A stretch of 64,000 bases of DNA from Pseudomonas sp. ERMR1:02 (GCF_002277815.1 NZ_NKJI01000014.1:62001-126000), one strand, 5' to 3'. Positions 9,242-18,303 are shown, counted from the stretch's first letter. The notes: generated from the sequence alone by a model not told the origin. Numbers and translations are program-made.

Positions 9242-10546
9242 TCACAGATTTTCCAACGCTCGAACAATCTCGCTGAACCCCGGCCGCGCCAGCACATCCG
9301 GCTGATAGCAGCGCTGCTGCAACGCTTGCAGCCGCAAACGGCTCTCATCGCTCAACCCCGCATCAATCCGCTCCAGCAATTCCCCTAGCAGAATCCCGAA
9401 CGCTCGTACTTCGATCCGTTGCAGTGCGCGGCTTTCAAGGCTGTCCGCCGTGGCATGGAAAGACGCCGCGCCAAAGTCGCCCAACAGACAATCGCCGTGT
9501 TCGTTCCACAAAATATTGTGGCCATAGAGGTCGCCGTGGGTGATGCCCTGGTGGTGCAGGTGCCCGGCCACCGACGCGATGCCACGGGCGATACGCAGGG
9601 CGACATCGGCACTGAAACGGGTGTCGTCGGCGTAGACGTCGCGGCTGCAGGACGCCAGGCTCGGCAACGCGGCGAGGTTGCGAAAGTCCGGTTCGATCAA
9701 CTGCATGACCAGCCCGGCGGTTTGTTGCGGATGATCGACAATCTGCCCTTCAACGCGGATCAGGTTGGGGTGAATGCCAGCGGTGATGCAGGCGTTCATT
9801 TCGTGCAACGGCGAGCCGTCGCTGGTCATTTCGCCTTTATAGAGCTTGATGGCAACGGCTGTGGCAGTTTCGTCAGGTTTTACCCATGTGGCCCGATGGA
9901 TCACGCCCGAAGCGCCTTGACCGAGTTGCTGCTCCAGACGCAGCTGCGGCCAAGGGATGCTTGCGGTTGCTTCGAGGGCGGCTTCGGTTTCCAGCGGATT
10001 TCCGGCGTAGGCCAGCCAGGCCAGGCTCGGCAGCGACAGCAGCCATTGAGGCAACTCGGTCAGGCAGTTGGCGGCGATGCGGATCAACTCGAGTCGATGG
10101 CAGTTGCGTAGACTCTCGGGCAAGTCCTGCAAGCGATTTCCCGCCAGCATGAGTTTTTGCAGGTGCGGGCGCTCACCCAGTTCGGTCGGCAGGGACTCGA
10201 TGCGATTATCGGTGAGGATCAGCCAGCGCAGCATTGGGGGGAGCGCATCACCGGGTACGTGTTCGATGCGGTTGGCCTTGAAGCCAATCATGGTCAGTGC
10301 GGTGCAGCGGCCTACGCAAGCGGGCAGTTCGGTAAACAGATTGTCCGAGCAGAACAACACGCGCAAACGGGTCAGTCGATGCAGGTCATCCGGCAGGCTG
10401 CTCAGGGCATTGCCGGTGAGGTTGAGCACTTCCAGGGTGTCCGCCAGGTCGAAGATTTCCCGGGGAAACTCGGTCAGGCCGCAGCTGAGGTCCAGGCGAG
10501 TGATGCCTGTCAACGTGCCGGCGCGTAGTTGTGCAAGGGTGTGCAT
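9242..10546 (-). CDS. Leucine-rich-repeat protein fused to a Ser/Thr protein kinase domain
   Basis: 434 residues from ATG 10546 (MHTLAQLRAGTLTGITRLDL); a longer reading starts inside a REPIN and was rejected. Residues 15 to 185 hold about seven bacterial-type LRRs (e.g. LEVLNLTGNALSSLPDDL, LRWLILTDNRIESLPTEL). The C-terminal kinase has a glycine loop LGQGASGVIHRA, the lysine in VAIKLYKG, the catalytic loop HGDLYGHNILW and DFGAA. HGDL replaces the canonical HRDL, as in some atypical bacterial kinases. No transmembrane segment is seen. The LRRs probably bind a partner that the kinase modifies; no target is evident from the neighbours. Confidence 0.9.
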   Translation of the reverse strand: MHTLAQLRAGTLTGITRLDLSCGLTEFPREIFDLADTLEVLNLTGNALSSLPDDLHRLTRLRVLFCSDNLFTELPACVGRCTALTMIGFKANRIEHVPGDALPPMLRWLILTDNRIESLPTELGERPHLQKLMLAGNRLQDLPESLRNCHRLELIRIAANCLTELPQWLLSLPSLAWLAYAGNPLETEAALEATASIPWPQLRLEQQLGQGASGVIHRATWVKPDETATAVAIKLYKGEMTSDGSPLHEMNACITAGIHPNLIRVEGQIVDHPQQTAGLVMQLIEPDFRNLAALPSLASCSRDVYADDTRFSADVALRIARGIASVAGHLHHQGITHGDLYGHNILWNEHGDCLLGDFGAASFHATADSLESRALQRIEVRAFGILLGELLERIDAGLSDESRLRLQALQQRCYQPDVLARPGFSEIVRALENL

Positions 10547-10619
10547 GGACGGGTCCGCTATCGATCGAAGGAATGGGCGGCATGATAGCGGGAAAAAAGT
10601 GTTGTCTGTCAGGCCGTCA

Positions 10620-10698
10620 TCGCGAGCAGGCTCACTCCTACATTGAACCGCGTTCGTTGAGACAACTCGGTCAACTGTGGGAGTGAGCCTGCTCGCGA
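10620..10698. repeat. REPIN upstream of the LRR kinase gene
   Basis: TCGCGAGCAGGCTCACTCC and its inverted copy, spaced by about 40 bp, occupy the gap between the kinase start and the 3' end of the ZapE-like gene. Confidence 0.85.
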
Positions 10699-10724
10699 TA
10701 GCGGTTGCAGTCGCACCACAAAAC

Positions 10725-11852
10725 TTAGGGTTCCCGCACTTCCACCAACTGCCCCAACCGACTCCGCGTTCGCGCCAGGTCGATGGCATCGCCACCCAGG
10801 CTTTCACGCAACGAGCGCTGGCCGAGCAATATCAGGTGCTTGTCCTGATCGTACAAAACGTCCACCAGATTGATGAAGCGCTGCTGAGCGGCAATAGAAC
10901 AGTCGGCCAGGTTGGGCAGTTCGTCGATGATCCAGTGATCGAAGCGCCGGCACAGCTCCAGGTAATCCATGACCGCAGTAGGGTGGTCGCACAGATCGCT
11001 GAAGGTAAAACCGATGGTGCGTCCTTCGCAGTAGCGTGCAGACAGATGGCGCGTGCCGACCGTCAGGGCAACGGCCGGCGCATCGAAGGCGAGCAGTTTC
11101 AATGCCTGACGCTGCGCCTGCGTGCCGGGCCAGACGTACTGGCCCTGGGTAAACAGTTGTTGCGCGTGGGTTCTGGCCTGACTGCGGTAGTCGTGTGGCC
11201 CGCCGACTTCCATCACCTGCATGCGCGTGTTGATCAGGTCGATCACCGGTTTGAAACGCGCGTGGTACAGCGGGTTGGGCAACAGGCCTTCCGGCGGGTA
11301 ATTGGAGGTGACCAGCAGCAGGATGCCACGGCCGAACAATGCCTTGAACAGCCGCGTGATCAGCATCGCATCGCCGATGTCATGGACGTGGAACTCGTCG
11401 AAGCACAGCACCCGGCAATCGCACAGCAATTCATCGAGGGTGGTCGTCAGCGCATTGGCTTGATCGCGATGACGGAACATCCCCTGGTGCAACCTGGCAA
11501 AAAACTCGTGAAAGTGCAGGCGCTGTTTTTCCGCAAGGGGGATGGCCTGGAAGAAACCGTCGAGCAGCCAGCTCTTGCCGCGGCCCACTGCGCCATGCAG
11601 GTAAAGACCCGGCAAGGTTTTCGCCTCGGCACCCAGCAGCGTCGAGGCGTACTGTGCCATGCACTCGATCACGCGTTGCTGGCTGAGGCTGAGGGTGTAA
11701 CCCTGGGAATGGGCCTTGTGGTGAAAGTAGTCATGGATGACCCGGCCACTCGCGGCGCTGCTGGTCGACGTCGTCGATGCCCTGCCGAAGAGGCGGCGCA
11801 ACGATGGCCAGCGCGGTGTAAGTCGCGAACGGTTAGGCGGTCGAACGGACAC
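10725..11852 (-). CDS. ZapE/AFG1-like AAA ATPase
   Basis: A 375-residue P-loop ATPase. Walker A GAVGRGKS is at residues 87-94 and Walker B CFDEFHVHD at 150-157, followed by the sensor region LLVTSNYPPEGLLPN. Length and motifs match the AFG1/ZapE family, in which ZapE links to the division ring. It is not in the usual zapE position beside ribosomal genes, so it may be a second paralogue. There is no clear operon partner: REPINs flank it on both sides. The ATPase assignment is firm; a cell-division role is family knowledge only. Confidence 0.88.
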   Translation of the reverse strand: MSVRPPNRSRLTPRWPSLRRLFGRASTTSTSSAASGRVIHDYFHHKAHSQGYTLSLSQQRVIECMAQYASTLLGAEAKTLPGLYLHGAVGRGKSWLLDGFFQAIPLAEKQRLHFHEFFARLHQGMFRHRDQANALTTTLDELLCDCRVLCFDEFHVHDIGDAMLITRLFKALFGRGILLLVTSNYPPEGLLPNPLYHARFKPVIDLINTRMQVMEVGGPHDYRSQARTHAQQLFTQGQYVWPGTQAQRQALKLLAFDAPAVALTVGTRHLSARYCEGRTIGFTFSDLCDHPTAVMDYLELCRRFDHWIIDELPNLADCSIAAQQRFINLVDVLYDQDKHLILLGQRSLRESLGGDAIDLARTRSRLGQLVEVREP

Positions 11853-11924
11853 TGTGATGTCACCCCGTGATCTTCAGGCTCCCCGAGCCGCGGCGGCATA
11901 GTGTAACCAGAGGTGGGAAAAGTC

Positions 11925-12014
11925 TGTAGGAGAAAAGCTTGCCAGCCAAGGCGGCCTTCCAGTCGAAAGACGTGTTTCTGATCCACCGCTTTCGCTGGCA
12001 AGCCAGCTCCTACA
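11925..12014. repeat. REPIN upstream of the ZapE-like gene, degenerate left arm
   Basis: The left arm TGTAGGAGAAAAGCTTGCC is a variant of the right arm (TCGCTGGCAAGCCAGCTCCTACA when read on +). It is the rightmost clear REPIN in the window. Confidence 0.8.
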
Positions 12015-12022
12015 GGGGGTGG

Positions 12023-12811
12023 TCAGAACTGTGTGGTCTGCCTGAGCATCTGCGCCGCCGGGGTATCCGTCGGGCTGACCATCGCATAGTTGTAGCCGCC
12101 ACCTGACCAATACTCGGCCTGCAACCCGCCATCACTGCGACTGCCCCTGGGCAACAGGAAATTCTTCGGTCCCGGTGGACGCACGTAGAAGCTGATCTTG
12201 TGTCCGCCCTGGTCCTCATAAACCACCATCGCCGCCGGCCCTTGCTCGGTGCTGAGCAAGCGCCCGCTCACCGGTTTGAATCCGGCGCCGGCAAGGTCGG
12301 GCAAGCGATTGGCCTGGATGAAATAACGGTCGAGCCAGTCCTGCATGTCGCCGTCATCGCGGGTCTTATAGTCGGCCGGCAGGAGCCCTTGCTGGGCAAT
12401 CAGGCGATAGGCCTGCAGGGCGTCGGTCATCGGAAGCGGGGGGCTCGCGAGGGTCATTTCCCGGGCCTGCCAACCGCTGAACCCGCCGACGCTGACGGCA
12501 ATCAGCAACACCGCGGCGCTGGCGAGGTGGCGTCGGGATTGGCGTTTCAGGCGCTGACGAATCAGTGCCGGATCGAGATCCGGATTGGCCGGTTGCTGCA
12601 AGGCACCACTCAGGGCCGCGCGCAGTTGCTGGGCGTCCTGTTGCCAGGCGCGAACCTGTGCGGAAATTTGCGGATTGCTGGCGAGAAAAGTCTCCACCAG
12701 CTGTCGGTCGTCCTCGCTGAGTTGGTGGTCGACGTAGGCGTGCAGGTCACGCTCGCTTGGGGCATGCTGATCATTTGAGTCTCCGCAGAGCAGGGCGGGT
12801 GATTTCACCAT
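12023..12811 (-). CDS. Membrane anti-sigma factor of the sigma-12771 pair
   Basis: 262 residues with ATG at 12811, overlapping the last 41 nt of the sigma gene. The N-terminal cytoplasmic region (ERDLHAYVDHQLSEDDRQLV, about residues 19-38) is the zinc-less anti-sigma helix pattern. A single transmembrane helix follows (LASAAVLLIAVSVGGFSGWQ, near residue 100), then a periplasmic C-terminal domain. It should hold the ECF sigma factor at the membrane until a signal arrives. No strong RBS is visible for 12811, consistent with translational coupling. The adjacent catalase-like gene suggests an oxidative signal, which is inference. Confidence 0.85.
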   Translation of the reverse strand: MVKSPALLCGDSNDQHAPSERDLHAYVDHQLSEDDRQLVETFLASNPQISAQVRAWQQDAQQLRAALSGALQQPANPDLDPALIRQRLKRQSRRHLASAAVLLIAVSVGGFSGWQAREMTLASPPLPMTDALQAYRLIAQQGLLPADYKTRDDGDMQDWLDRYFIQANRLPDLAGAGFKPVSGRLLSTEQGPAAMVVYEDQGGHKISFYVRPPGPKNFLLPRGSRSDGGLQAEYWSGGGYNYAMVSPTDTPAAQMLRQTTQF

Positions 12812-13277
12812 CGCTGAGTTGGCGCAGGGCCTGGCGGGCCCGGGACAGGCGGGACATCACGGTGCCGGTGGGTACGTCGAGAATCTCGGCGACCTCTTTG
12901 TAACTCAGGCCTTCTACCGATACCCAGAGCAATAGTGCGCGCTGTTCGGTGGGCAGTTGGTCGAAGGCGTTGAGGGTCGATTGGGCGATCACGGTGCGCT
13001 CCACCGAAGGCTGCGCATCATCGCGCCCGGTAAAGAATTCGAGCATTCGCGCATACCGACGGGAGCGCCGGTGCGCATCGAGAAACTGTCGATACAAAAT
13101 CGCAAACAGCCAGGCGCGTAAGTCGCCTTCGGGCCGTTTGTCGCCCCAGCTCGACAGCGCGCGCTCCAGGCACGACTGCACCAGATCGTCGGCGCTGCTG
13201 GAATTGCGCGTCAGCGATACGGCGAAGCGGCGCAACCTGGGAATGATTTCTCTCAGTTGTTCGTCGATATCGTTCAT
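12771..13277 (-). CDS. ECF-type RNA polymerase sigma factor
   Basis: 168 residues from ATG 13277 (MNDIDEQLREIIPRLRRFA). Region 2 contains SADDLVQSCLERALSSW and the -10-binding LRAWLFAILYRQFLDAHR; region 4 is LSYKEVAEILDVPTGTVMSR with its HTH. Upstream in-frame codons to 13406 lack family similarity and were excluded. It overlaps its anti-sigma gene and diverges, 156 bp away, from the catalase-like peroxidase and cytochrome b561 genes, which are the obvious candidate regulon. Confidence 0.92.
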   Translation of the reverse strand: MNDIDEQLREIIPRLRRFAVSLTRNSSSADDLVQSCLERALSSWGDKRPEGDLRAWLFAILYRQFLDAHRRSRRYARMLEFFTGRDDAQPSVERTVIAQSTLNAFDQLPTEQRALLLWVSVEGLSYKEVAEILDVPTGTVMSRLSRARQALRQLSDGEITRPALRRLK

Positions 13278-13433
13278 GAATTTTCGGCCAGTACTACGCT
13301 TGGTCCAGGAAGACGCTTGGCGTTGGAGGTTATTCCACGCCTGAAAAAATAAATACCGCACGAAGGAATAAACCGTTGTGCGGTTCGTCTGCCTGATTCT
13401 TCTCACTTGTGGCCGATGGCCCTGGAGTCTTTC

Positions 13434-14519
13434 ATGGTAGATCGATCATCACCGCCCACCCGGCCACCCTTGAGCGCCGCCAGCCTCACGTTGCGTCTGG
13501 CGGGCATTGCCGTGGTCGTCGCCGCAGTGGCCGGGGCCTTTGCCTACGTCAACGGCACCTTTGACCCACAGCGCCTGACGCCGAAAAAGCTGGTCAATGT
13601 GCTGGAGACCAACAACGGCGTGCATCCCGGATTCCGGCGTAATCATGCCAAAGGCGTGTGCGTGATCGGCCATTTTGAGAGCAGCGGCGAGGCACGCAGT
13701 TATTCCACCGCGCAGGTATTCAATGAGGCGCGCACGCCGGTGGTCGGTCGTTTCGCCTTGCCGGCGGGTAATCCCTACGCGCCGGATAGCGCAGTGCCGA
13801 TCCGCAGCCTGGCGTTGCGCTTCACTCAGGCCAACGGCCAGCAATGGCGCACCGGGATGAACAGCATGCCGATGTTCCCGGTGGGCACACCCGAGGCGTT
13901 CTATCAATTGCAGCAGGCCCAGTCGCCCGTTCCCGCTACCGGTAAACCGGACCCCGCTGCGGTGCCGGCGTTCTTCGGCTCGCATCCGGAAGCTGCACCG
14001 TTCCTGGCCTGGATCAAGACCGCCAAACCCTCGGCCAGTTACGTGACGCAAACCTACAACAGCGTCAATGCGTTTTATCTGGTCAACGCCGCCGGGCAGC
14101 GCCAAGCGGTACGCTGGAGCATGGTGCCAGTGGCACAGGACGCTCCGGGCGCCGCGGCACCGGAGGGCGGCGATTTCCTCGAAAAAGACCTGGTGCAACG
14201 CATAGCCGCAGGCCCTCTGCGCTGGCAACTGAACATCACCCTGGCCAACCCCGGCGACCCGGTCAACGACGCCAGCAAGGCCTGGCCCGAGGGGCGCAAG
14301 GTGTTGAATGCCGGCACGCTGGTGGTGGAAAAAACTCAGCCACAACTCAACGGTGAGTGCCGCGACATCAACTACGACCCGCTGGTGCTGCCTGCCGGCA
14401 TCGAAGGCTCCGACGACCCGTTACTCGCCGCTCGTTCAGCCGGTTACGCCAATTCCTACCTGCGTCGCACCAGCGAAGTCAGCCAATTGCCCGCCGCCAA
14501 ACAGGAGGCCCAGCAATGA
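13434..14519 (+). CDS. Catalase-like haem peroxidase, membrane-anchored or exported
   Basis: 361 residues from ATG 13434, chosen because GGAG lies 7 nt upstream. An N-terminal hydrophobic helix (LAGIAVVVAAVAGAFAYV) would anchor or export it. The catalase core shows GVHPGFRRNHAKGVCVIGHF with the distal histidine, then TPVVGRFALPAGNPY. This small single-domain form belongs to the SrpA-like catalase family, which shows peroxidase activity in the periplasm. The last codons overlap cytochrome b561 (ATGA), so the two are co-translated; the cytochrome could supply electrons. Control by the divergent ECF sigma factor is likely. Confidence 0.9.
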   Translation: MVDRSSPPTRPPLSAASLTLRLAGIAVVVAAVAGAFAYVNGTFDPQRLTPKKLVNVLETNNGVHPGFRRNHAKGVCVIGHFESSGEARSYSTAQVFNEARTPVVGRFALPAGNPYAPDSAVPIRSLALRFTQANGQQWRTGMNSMPMFPVGTPEAFYQLQQAQSPVPATGKPDPAAVPAFFGSHPEAAPFLAWIKTAKPSASYVTQTYNSVNAFYLVNAAGQRQAVRWSMVPVAQDAPGAAAPEGGDFLEKDLVQRIAAGPLRWQLNITLANPGDPVNDASKAWPEGRKVLNAGTLVVEKTQPQLNGECRDINYDPLVLPAGIEGSDDPLLAARSAGYANSYLRRTSEVSQLPAAKQEAQQ

Positions 14520-15061
14520 GCACTCAACCCAATCATTTCGCTCCCCTGGCGCGCCTGCTGCACTGGCTGATGGCGTTGATGATCGTCGCCATGCTGTTTA
14601 TAGGCGCAGGCATGGTCGCCTCGGTGTCCGAACGCCATGAATGGCTGATCCACCTGCACAAGCCCTTGGGCGTTGCGATTCTGTTGCTGGTGATCGTGCG
14701 CCTGGCCGTGCGTTTTTCTACCCGGCAACCGCCATTGCCGGCGGACCTGCCGGGTTGGCAAGCGCTGGCAGCCAAGGCGTCGCATGTGTTGCTGTATGCC
14801 TTGATGCTGATTTTGCCGTTGCTCGGTTGGGCGATGATTTCGGCGTCGGGCGAACCAGTGATGCTCAGCACTTCGTTGCAGTTGCCGTCGATTGTGCCGG
14901 CGAATGCGCAGGTGTTTGCGTTCCTGCGCAAGGCTCATGGGTATCTGGCGTATTTGCTGTTTTTGACGGTGCTGTTGCATTTGGCGGCGGCGTTGTTTCA
15001 CGGTTGGGTGCGTCGTGATGGGGTGTTGGAGAGTATGTTGCGGGGGAAGGATCGTGATTGA
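14516..15061 (+). CDS. Cytochrome b561
   Basis: 181 residues, four transmembrane helices. The start overlaps the catalase stop in an ATGA junction and is preceded by AGGAGG. Histidines placed to ligate b-type haems include RLLHWLMAL (helix 1), LIHLHKPLGV (helix 2), ASHVLLYAL (helix 3) and FLRKAHGYLAYL (helix 4). It is an inner-membrane electron carrier; coupling to the periplasmic catalase-like peroxidase is a reasonable reading of the operon, not shown by sequence alone. Confidence 0.93.
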   Translation: MSTQPNHFAPLARLLHWLMALMIVAMLFIGAGMVASVSERHEWLIHLHKPLGVAILLLVIVRLAVRFSTRQPPLPADLPGWQALAAKASHVLLYALMLILPLLGWAMISASGEPVMLSTSLQLPSIVPANAQVFAFLRKAHGYLAYLLFLTVLLHLAAALFHGWVRRDGVLESMLRGKDRD

Positions 15062-15226
15062 TCCGATACAAAAAATGCACTTGCTTTCAACCTGAAACCA
15101 GTTTGTCAACCTGTCAACTTTGCAGTTACGCTTTCCGGAAATAGTACGTTTAATGTTCAAAGACTGCAGTGGCTCCGGATGGGACCAGTCGATCAACATT
15201 GAATGTGCCATTTCTGGAGAAACGCT

Positions 15227-16597
15227 ATGTTCAAGATTTCAGATCTGAAGTGGGGGCGATGGATTGTACCTGCGGCTTGCAGTGTTTCGCTGGCGGGGTT
15301 ACTTGTTGGGTGTACACACCCGCCGTCTGATCCTGGGGAGATGGAAACACGAGTAATCGAGAATTTTGCCGGTAAGACACCCGTAGAGTTGTACGCCGAC
15401 TTGATCGGGCCGGGAGTATTTGAGCAGTCGGCGTCTTATGACAGTGATGGTTATCAGGTTGTAAGTGGAAACTTGCGAATGAAAGATAACTCAATGGGGT
15501 ATCTGATCGATGTTCGCTCACCGGACGGGAGCCATTTTGCCTTCGTTGGAGGCCCGGGTAAAGATGGAGTGGTGAAGCTCACTAAAAACGGAGAACGAAC
15601 CTTCGTGCCCTCACCGCCAGACGATGATGAACCCTTGCGAGATGATGTTGTCGAGGGGGGCGAAGAGGGTGAAGTGAAGTTCTCGACCTCACCGGAAGAT
15701 AAAACAGTATCGCCACGTGCTCCTGTAGTTATTGACGTGTTAGCGGTCTATGCCCGAAGCGCGGTTAATTCCTTGGTTGTTGATCGAGATCTTAACGCTG
15801 ATGCTCGAGCAAGATTGGAAACTGTAAATTTGTCACTTCGAAACGCCCGGATTAACGACATTTCCCTGAGGTTGGCCAAGACTGTAATTCATGAAGAGAG
15901 CCTTAAAGTGACTGGCGGAACATTAGGGCAAATGCGAGGGTTGTTTGGCAAAGCGGCAAAAGATAACGGGGCAGACCTTATAGCCCTATTCGTTGAAACT
16001 GATTCTTATGTATGTTGTGGCTATCCAAGGGGAAAAGCGTTCATGCCTGGAAGAATCTCCATCAGTTCGGTTGCACGTAGGTGGATTTTTCCTCATGAAA
16101 TCGGCCACAACGTCGGTGGCCTTCATTGCGCTGGCGATCGTCGGGGCTATGCAAACGGATATATGAAAAGTGCTCAATGTTTGGACAAGCAAATGTATTA
16201 TTCAGGATTGATAGGCTGGGAGCCTGGTGATCCCGTCCAGGGTAATTGGGCTGATGCCGATATGGCAAGAAAGTGGACAGAGCAAAAATACCGCATGGCC
16301 TCTTATGAGCCGCCTTATCCACCAAAACCCCAGTTTCAAGAGTTAGCACCTGAAAACTTCAAAGGAATTCCAGGTAAAGGCAGCATTCAGTTTTCTTGGG
16401 CGCCGATACCTGATGCAGTTGAGTATAAAATAATAAAGACGTTGGGACTTCCACCGGTAGTTGCTACTTCGGTCAACCCAAACTTTCTGCTAGAAGGCCG
16501 TCAAGCGACCACCGGGAGATATAGCGTCGAAGGCGTTGATGCGAAAGGCACACTTTCTAAAAGAAGTGTGTATTTAGAAATTGTGGTACCGAAGTAG
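15227..16597 (+). CDS. Lipoprotein zinc metalloprotease, reprolysin-like
   Basis: 456 residues from ATG 15227 with TGGAGA upstream. A lipobox LAGLLVGC ends a signal peptide near residue 28, so the protein is probably a membrane lipoprotein. The zinc site HEIGHNVGGLH, in the middle of the protein, is the metzincin HExxHxxGxxH pattern. An acidic linker (PPDDDEPLRDDVVEGGEEGE) separates an N-terminal region from the peptidase, and the C terminus (ENFKGIPGKGSIQFSWAPI) looks like a fibronectin type III-like domain. It stands alone; codon use is less GC-rich than its neighbours, which may indicate transfer. The substrate is unknown. Confidence 0.82.
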   Translation: MFKISDLKWGRWIVPAACSVSLAGLLVGCTHPPSDPGEMETRVIENFAGKTPVELYADLIGPGVFEQSASYDSDGYQVVSGNLRMKDNSMGYLIDVRSPDGSHFAFVGGPGKDGVVKLTKNGERTFVPSPPDDDEPLRDDVVEGGEEGEVKFSTSPEDKTVSPRAPVVIDVLAVYARSAVNSLVVDRDLNADARARLETVNLSLRNARINDISLRLAKTVIHEESLKVTGGTLGQMRGLFGKAAKDNGADLIALFVETDSYVCCGYPRGKAFMPGRISISSVARRWIFPHEIGHNVGGLHCAGDRRGYANGYMKSAQCLDKQMYYSGLIGWEPGDPVQGNWADADMARKWTEQKYRMASYEPPYPPKPQFQELAPENFKGIPGKGSIQFSWAPIPDAVEYKIIKTLGLPPVVATSVNPNFLLEGRQATTGRYSVEGVDAKGTLSKRSVYLEIVVPK

Positions 16598-16617
16598 CAT
16601 TTGATTAACTGCAACGG

Positions 16618-16643
16618 ACATGGCCTCCTTGAGGCCATGTTTT
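16618..16643. terminator. Rho-independent terminator after the metalloprotease gene
   Basis: ACATGGCCTC and GAGGCCATGT form a perfect 10-bp stem with a CTT loop, followed by a short T run on + strand. It lies between convergent genes and could serve both. Confidence 0.85.
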
Positions 16644-16652
16644 AAACTTGTG

Positions 16653-17795
16653 CTAGCGTAAAGTCCCAATCATATCCGTCACCGTCGTCAACACATCCTT
16701 GCCCAACTGCTTCGAACGCTTCCCTGACCATCCTGTCAGCGCATTCGGTGCATCATTGTTGTCCTTGAACGGCATTTCCAAAGTCAGCGACAAGCAGTCG
16801 AATTTCTGCCCGACGCTGTTGCAGGCCAGGGTCATATTCGCCTTGCCCGGCTCGTCACGGGTATAGCCATGCTTGGTCTGGAAGTCCTTGGTCAGGTGCT
16901 TCAGATGGCTGCGGAAGTGTTCTTCGAGTTCTGCGATCCGCGGCGTGTAACCCGGATTGCCTTCGCAACCGGCGGTGAATACGTAGGGGATTTCTTCATC
17001 GCCGTGGATGTCGAGGAACAGGTCGACGCCGTACTTTTCCATCTGCTGCTGTACGAAAAAGACTTCCGGGCTGATCTCCTCGCTGGCGCTCTGCCAGGCG
17101 CGGTTCAAGTCCTGGCCCATGGCGTTGGTGCGCAGGTGGCCGTGGAAAGCGCCGTCCGGGTTCATATTCGGCACTAGGTACAGGTCGGCGCTGGCCAGCA
17201 GTTTGTTGAGCACCGGGTCATCGTGTTTTTCCAGGCGTTCGATCACGCCTTCCATGAACCACTCGGCCATGTGCTCGCCCGGATGTTGCTGGGCAATGAT
17301 CCATACCTTGCGGCGGCCGTCGGCACCGGTGCCTTTACGCAGCAGTTGAATGTCACGGCCTTCAACGCTCTTGCCGGTGGCCAGCAGCTCGGTGCCGGCC
17401 TTGGTCAGTGCCTGCTCGATCAGCCAGTCGTGGCGGCCACGGCTGTAGGGTTCGAAGTAGGCGAACCAGGCATGGGTTTGCGTGGTTTCGAGGCAGAAGC
17501 GCAGGCAGTCGCCTTCGAAGATGGTCGGTACGCGGAACCAGTTGACGTGATCGTAGGAAGCCACCGCCTGATAACCATCCCAGGCTTTGTTGTACGAAGA
17601 CTGGCTGGCGTTGTTCAGACGAAACCAGTGCTCCTGGCCGACGTGCAGGCCGCTGGCCTTGAAGTGGAACCATTGAAAGTGGTTGCTTTTGGTATCGGGT
17701 CGCATGGCCAGCAGCGGCTTGAGCGGGTCGCTGACATCGATCACCTGGATGTTGCCGCTGTCGAAGTTGGCAGTGATGTCGAGAGTTTTAGCCAC
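16653..17795 (-). CDS. M14-family zinc carboxypeptidase
   Basis: A 380-residue cytoplasmic protein (no signal peptide). The zinc ligands HxxE are in QQHPGEHMAEW and the third histidine is probably in LDIHGDEE. The N-terminal beta-sandwich (residues 1 to 120) precedes the peptidase, as in the cytosolic-carboxypeptidase-like M14D subgroup of bacteria. NMNPDGAFHGHLRTN carries the conserved asparagine-arginine substrate-binding residues. Family members trim C-terminal acidic or branched residues; the bacterial substrate is generally unknown. It has no operon partner. Confidence 0.9.
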   Translation of the reverse strand: MAKTLDITANFDSGNIQVIDVSDPLKPLLAMRPDTKSNHFQWFHFKASGLHVGQEHWFRLNNASQSSYNKAWDGYQAVASYDHVNWFRVPTIFEGDCLRFCLETTQTHAWFAYFEPYSRGRHDWLIEQALTKAGTELLATGKSVEGRDIQLLRKGTGADGRRKVWIIAQQHPGEHMAEWFMEGVIERLEKHDDPVLNKLLASADLYLVPNMNPDGAFHGHLRTNAMGQDLNRAWQSASEEISPEVFFVQQQMEKYGVDLFLDIHGDEEIPYVFTAGCEGNPGYTPRIAELEEHFRSHLKHLTKDFQTKHGYTRDEPGKANMTLACNSVGQKFDCLSLTLEMPFKDNNDAPNALTGWSGKRSKQLGKDVLTTVTDMIGTLR

Positions 17796-17821
17796 GGTCA
17801 GGGTTCCTGATTAAAGTTTTT

Positions 17822-18189
17822 ATGGCGGCTACTTTACACGCAAGAGAAGGGGGTTAGGAGCGCAGATAAATCGGTTCACCCGCCATGCCGAAGATTTGGT
17901 TCGTGGCTTACTGTGGTGGGCTGATTTCTGAGGACTTTGCGATCGATGATCGCCAGGACGTGCAGAGCGGATGACGGGAATATGGGCTTGAAACGGGGGG
18001 GGCGTCGTCCTTGACGCCGACGCAGCTTAGAGATTGTGCGATTGACTCTCAAGTGCTATTTGGCATTACTTTGCCCCAATGTTCAAAGGCTTCTCTTGCC
18101 AACAAATATTCTTTTGATATCATCCGCGCCATCGAATTTGCGGCACCTACAGACTTCATTAGCCTGAAGCCATAAGCCAGAAAACTGGC
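17822..18189. other. Gene-free spacer between the M14 peptidase and prrF
   Basis: No supported ORF was found in about 370 bp. It contains an 8-base G run and a GCGTC-GACGC hairpin near 18001-18020. Nothing else is recognised. Confidence 0.5.
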
Positions 18190-18303
18190 AAAAAAAGACC
18201 CGGCAAAAAGCCGGGTCAAAAACCGTGATTAGCCTGATGAGGAGATAGTCCAGGAGACCGACCTAAGGTCCCTTGGTCCATCGACTGATCTCGCGACCAG
18301 CTG
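18190..18303 (-). ncRNA. prrF: PrrF iron-responsive small RNA
   Basis: Read on the minus strand, the approximately 114-nt transcript starts near AGCTGGTCGCGAGATCAG, contains the conserved target-pairing core CTCCTCATCAGGCTAATCAC, and ends in the terminator GACCCGGC-TTTTT-GCCGGGTC plus a T run. This order, core sequence and terminator are those of Pseudomonas PrrF RNAs, which repress mRNAs of non-essential iron-using proteins such as SodB when iron is scarce. A Fur box sits directly upstream. Only one copy is in the window, unlike the tandem pair of P. aeruginosa, so it could be PrrF1 or PrrF2. Confidence 0.92.

Noticed and set aside
10546..10807. Longer start for the LRR kinase
   Set aside because: The extra codons run through a REPIN and show no family similarity.
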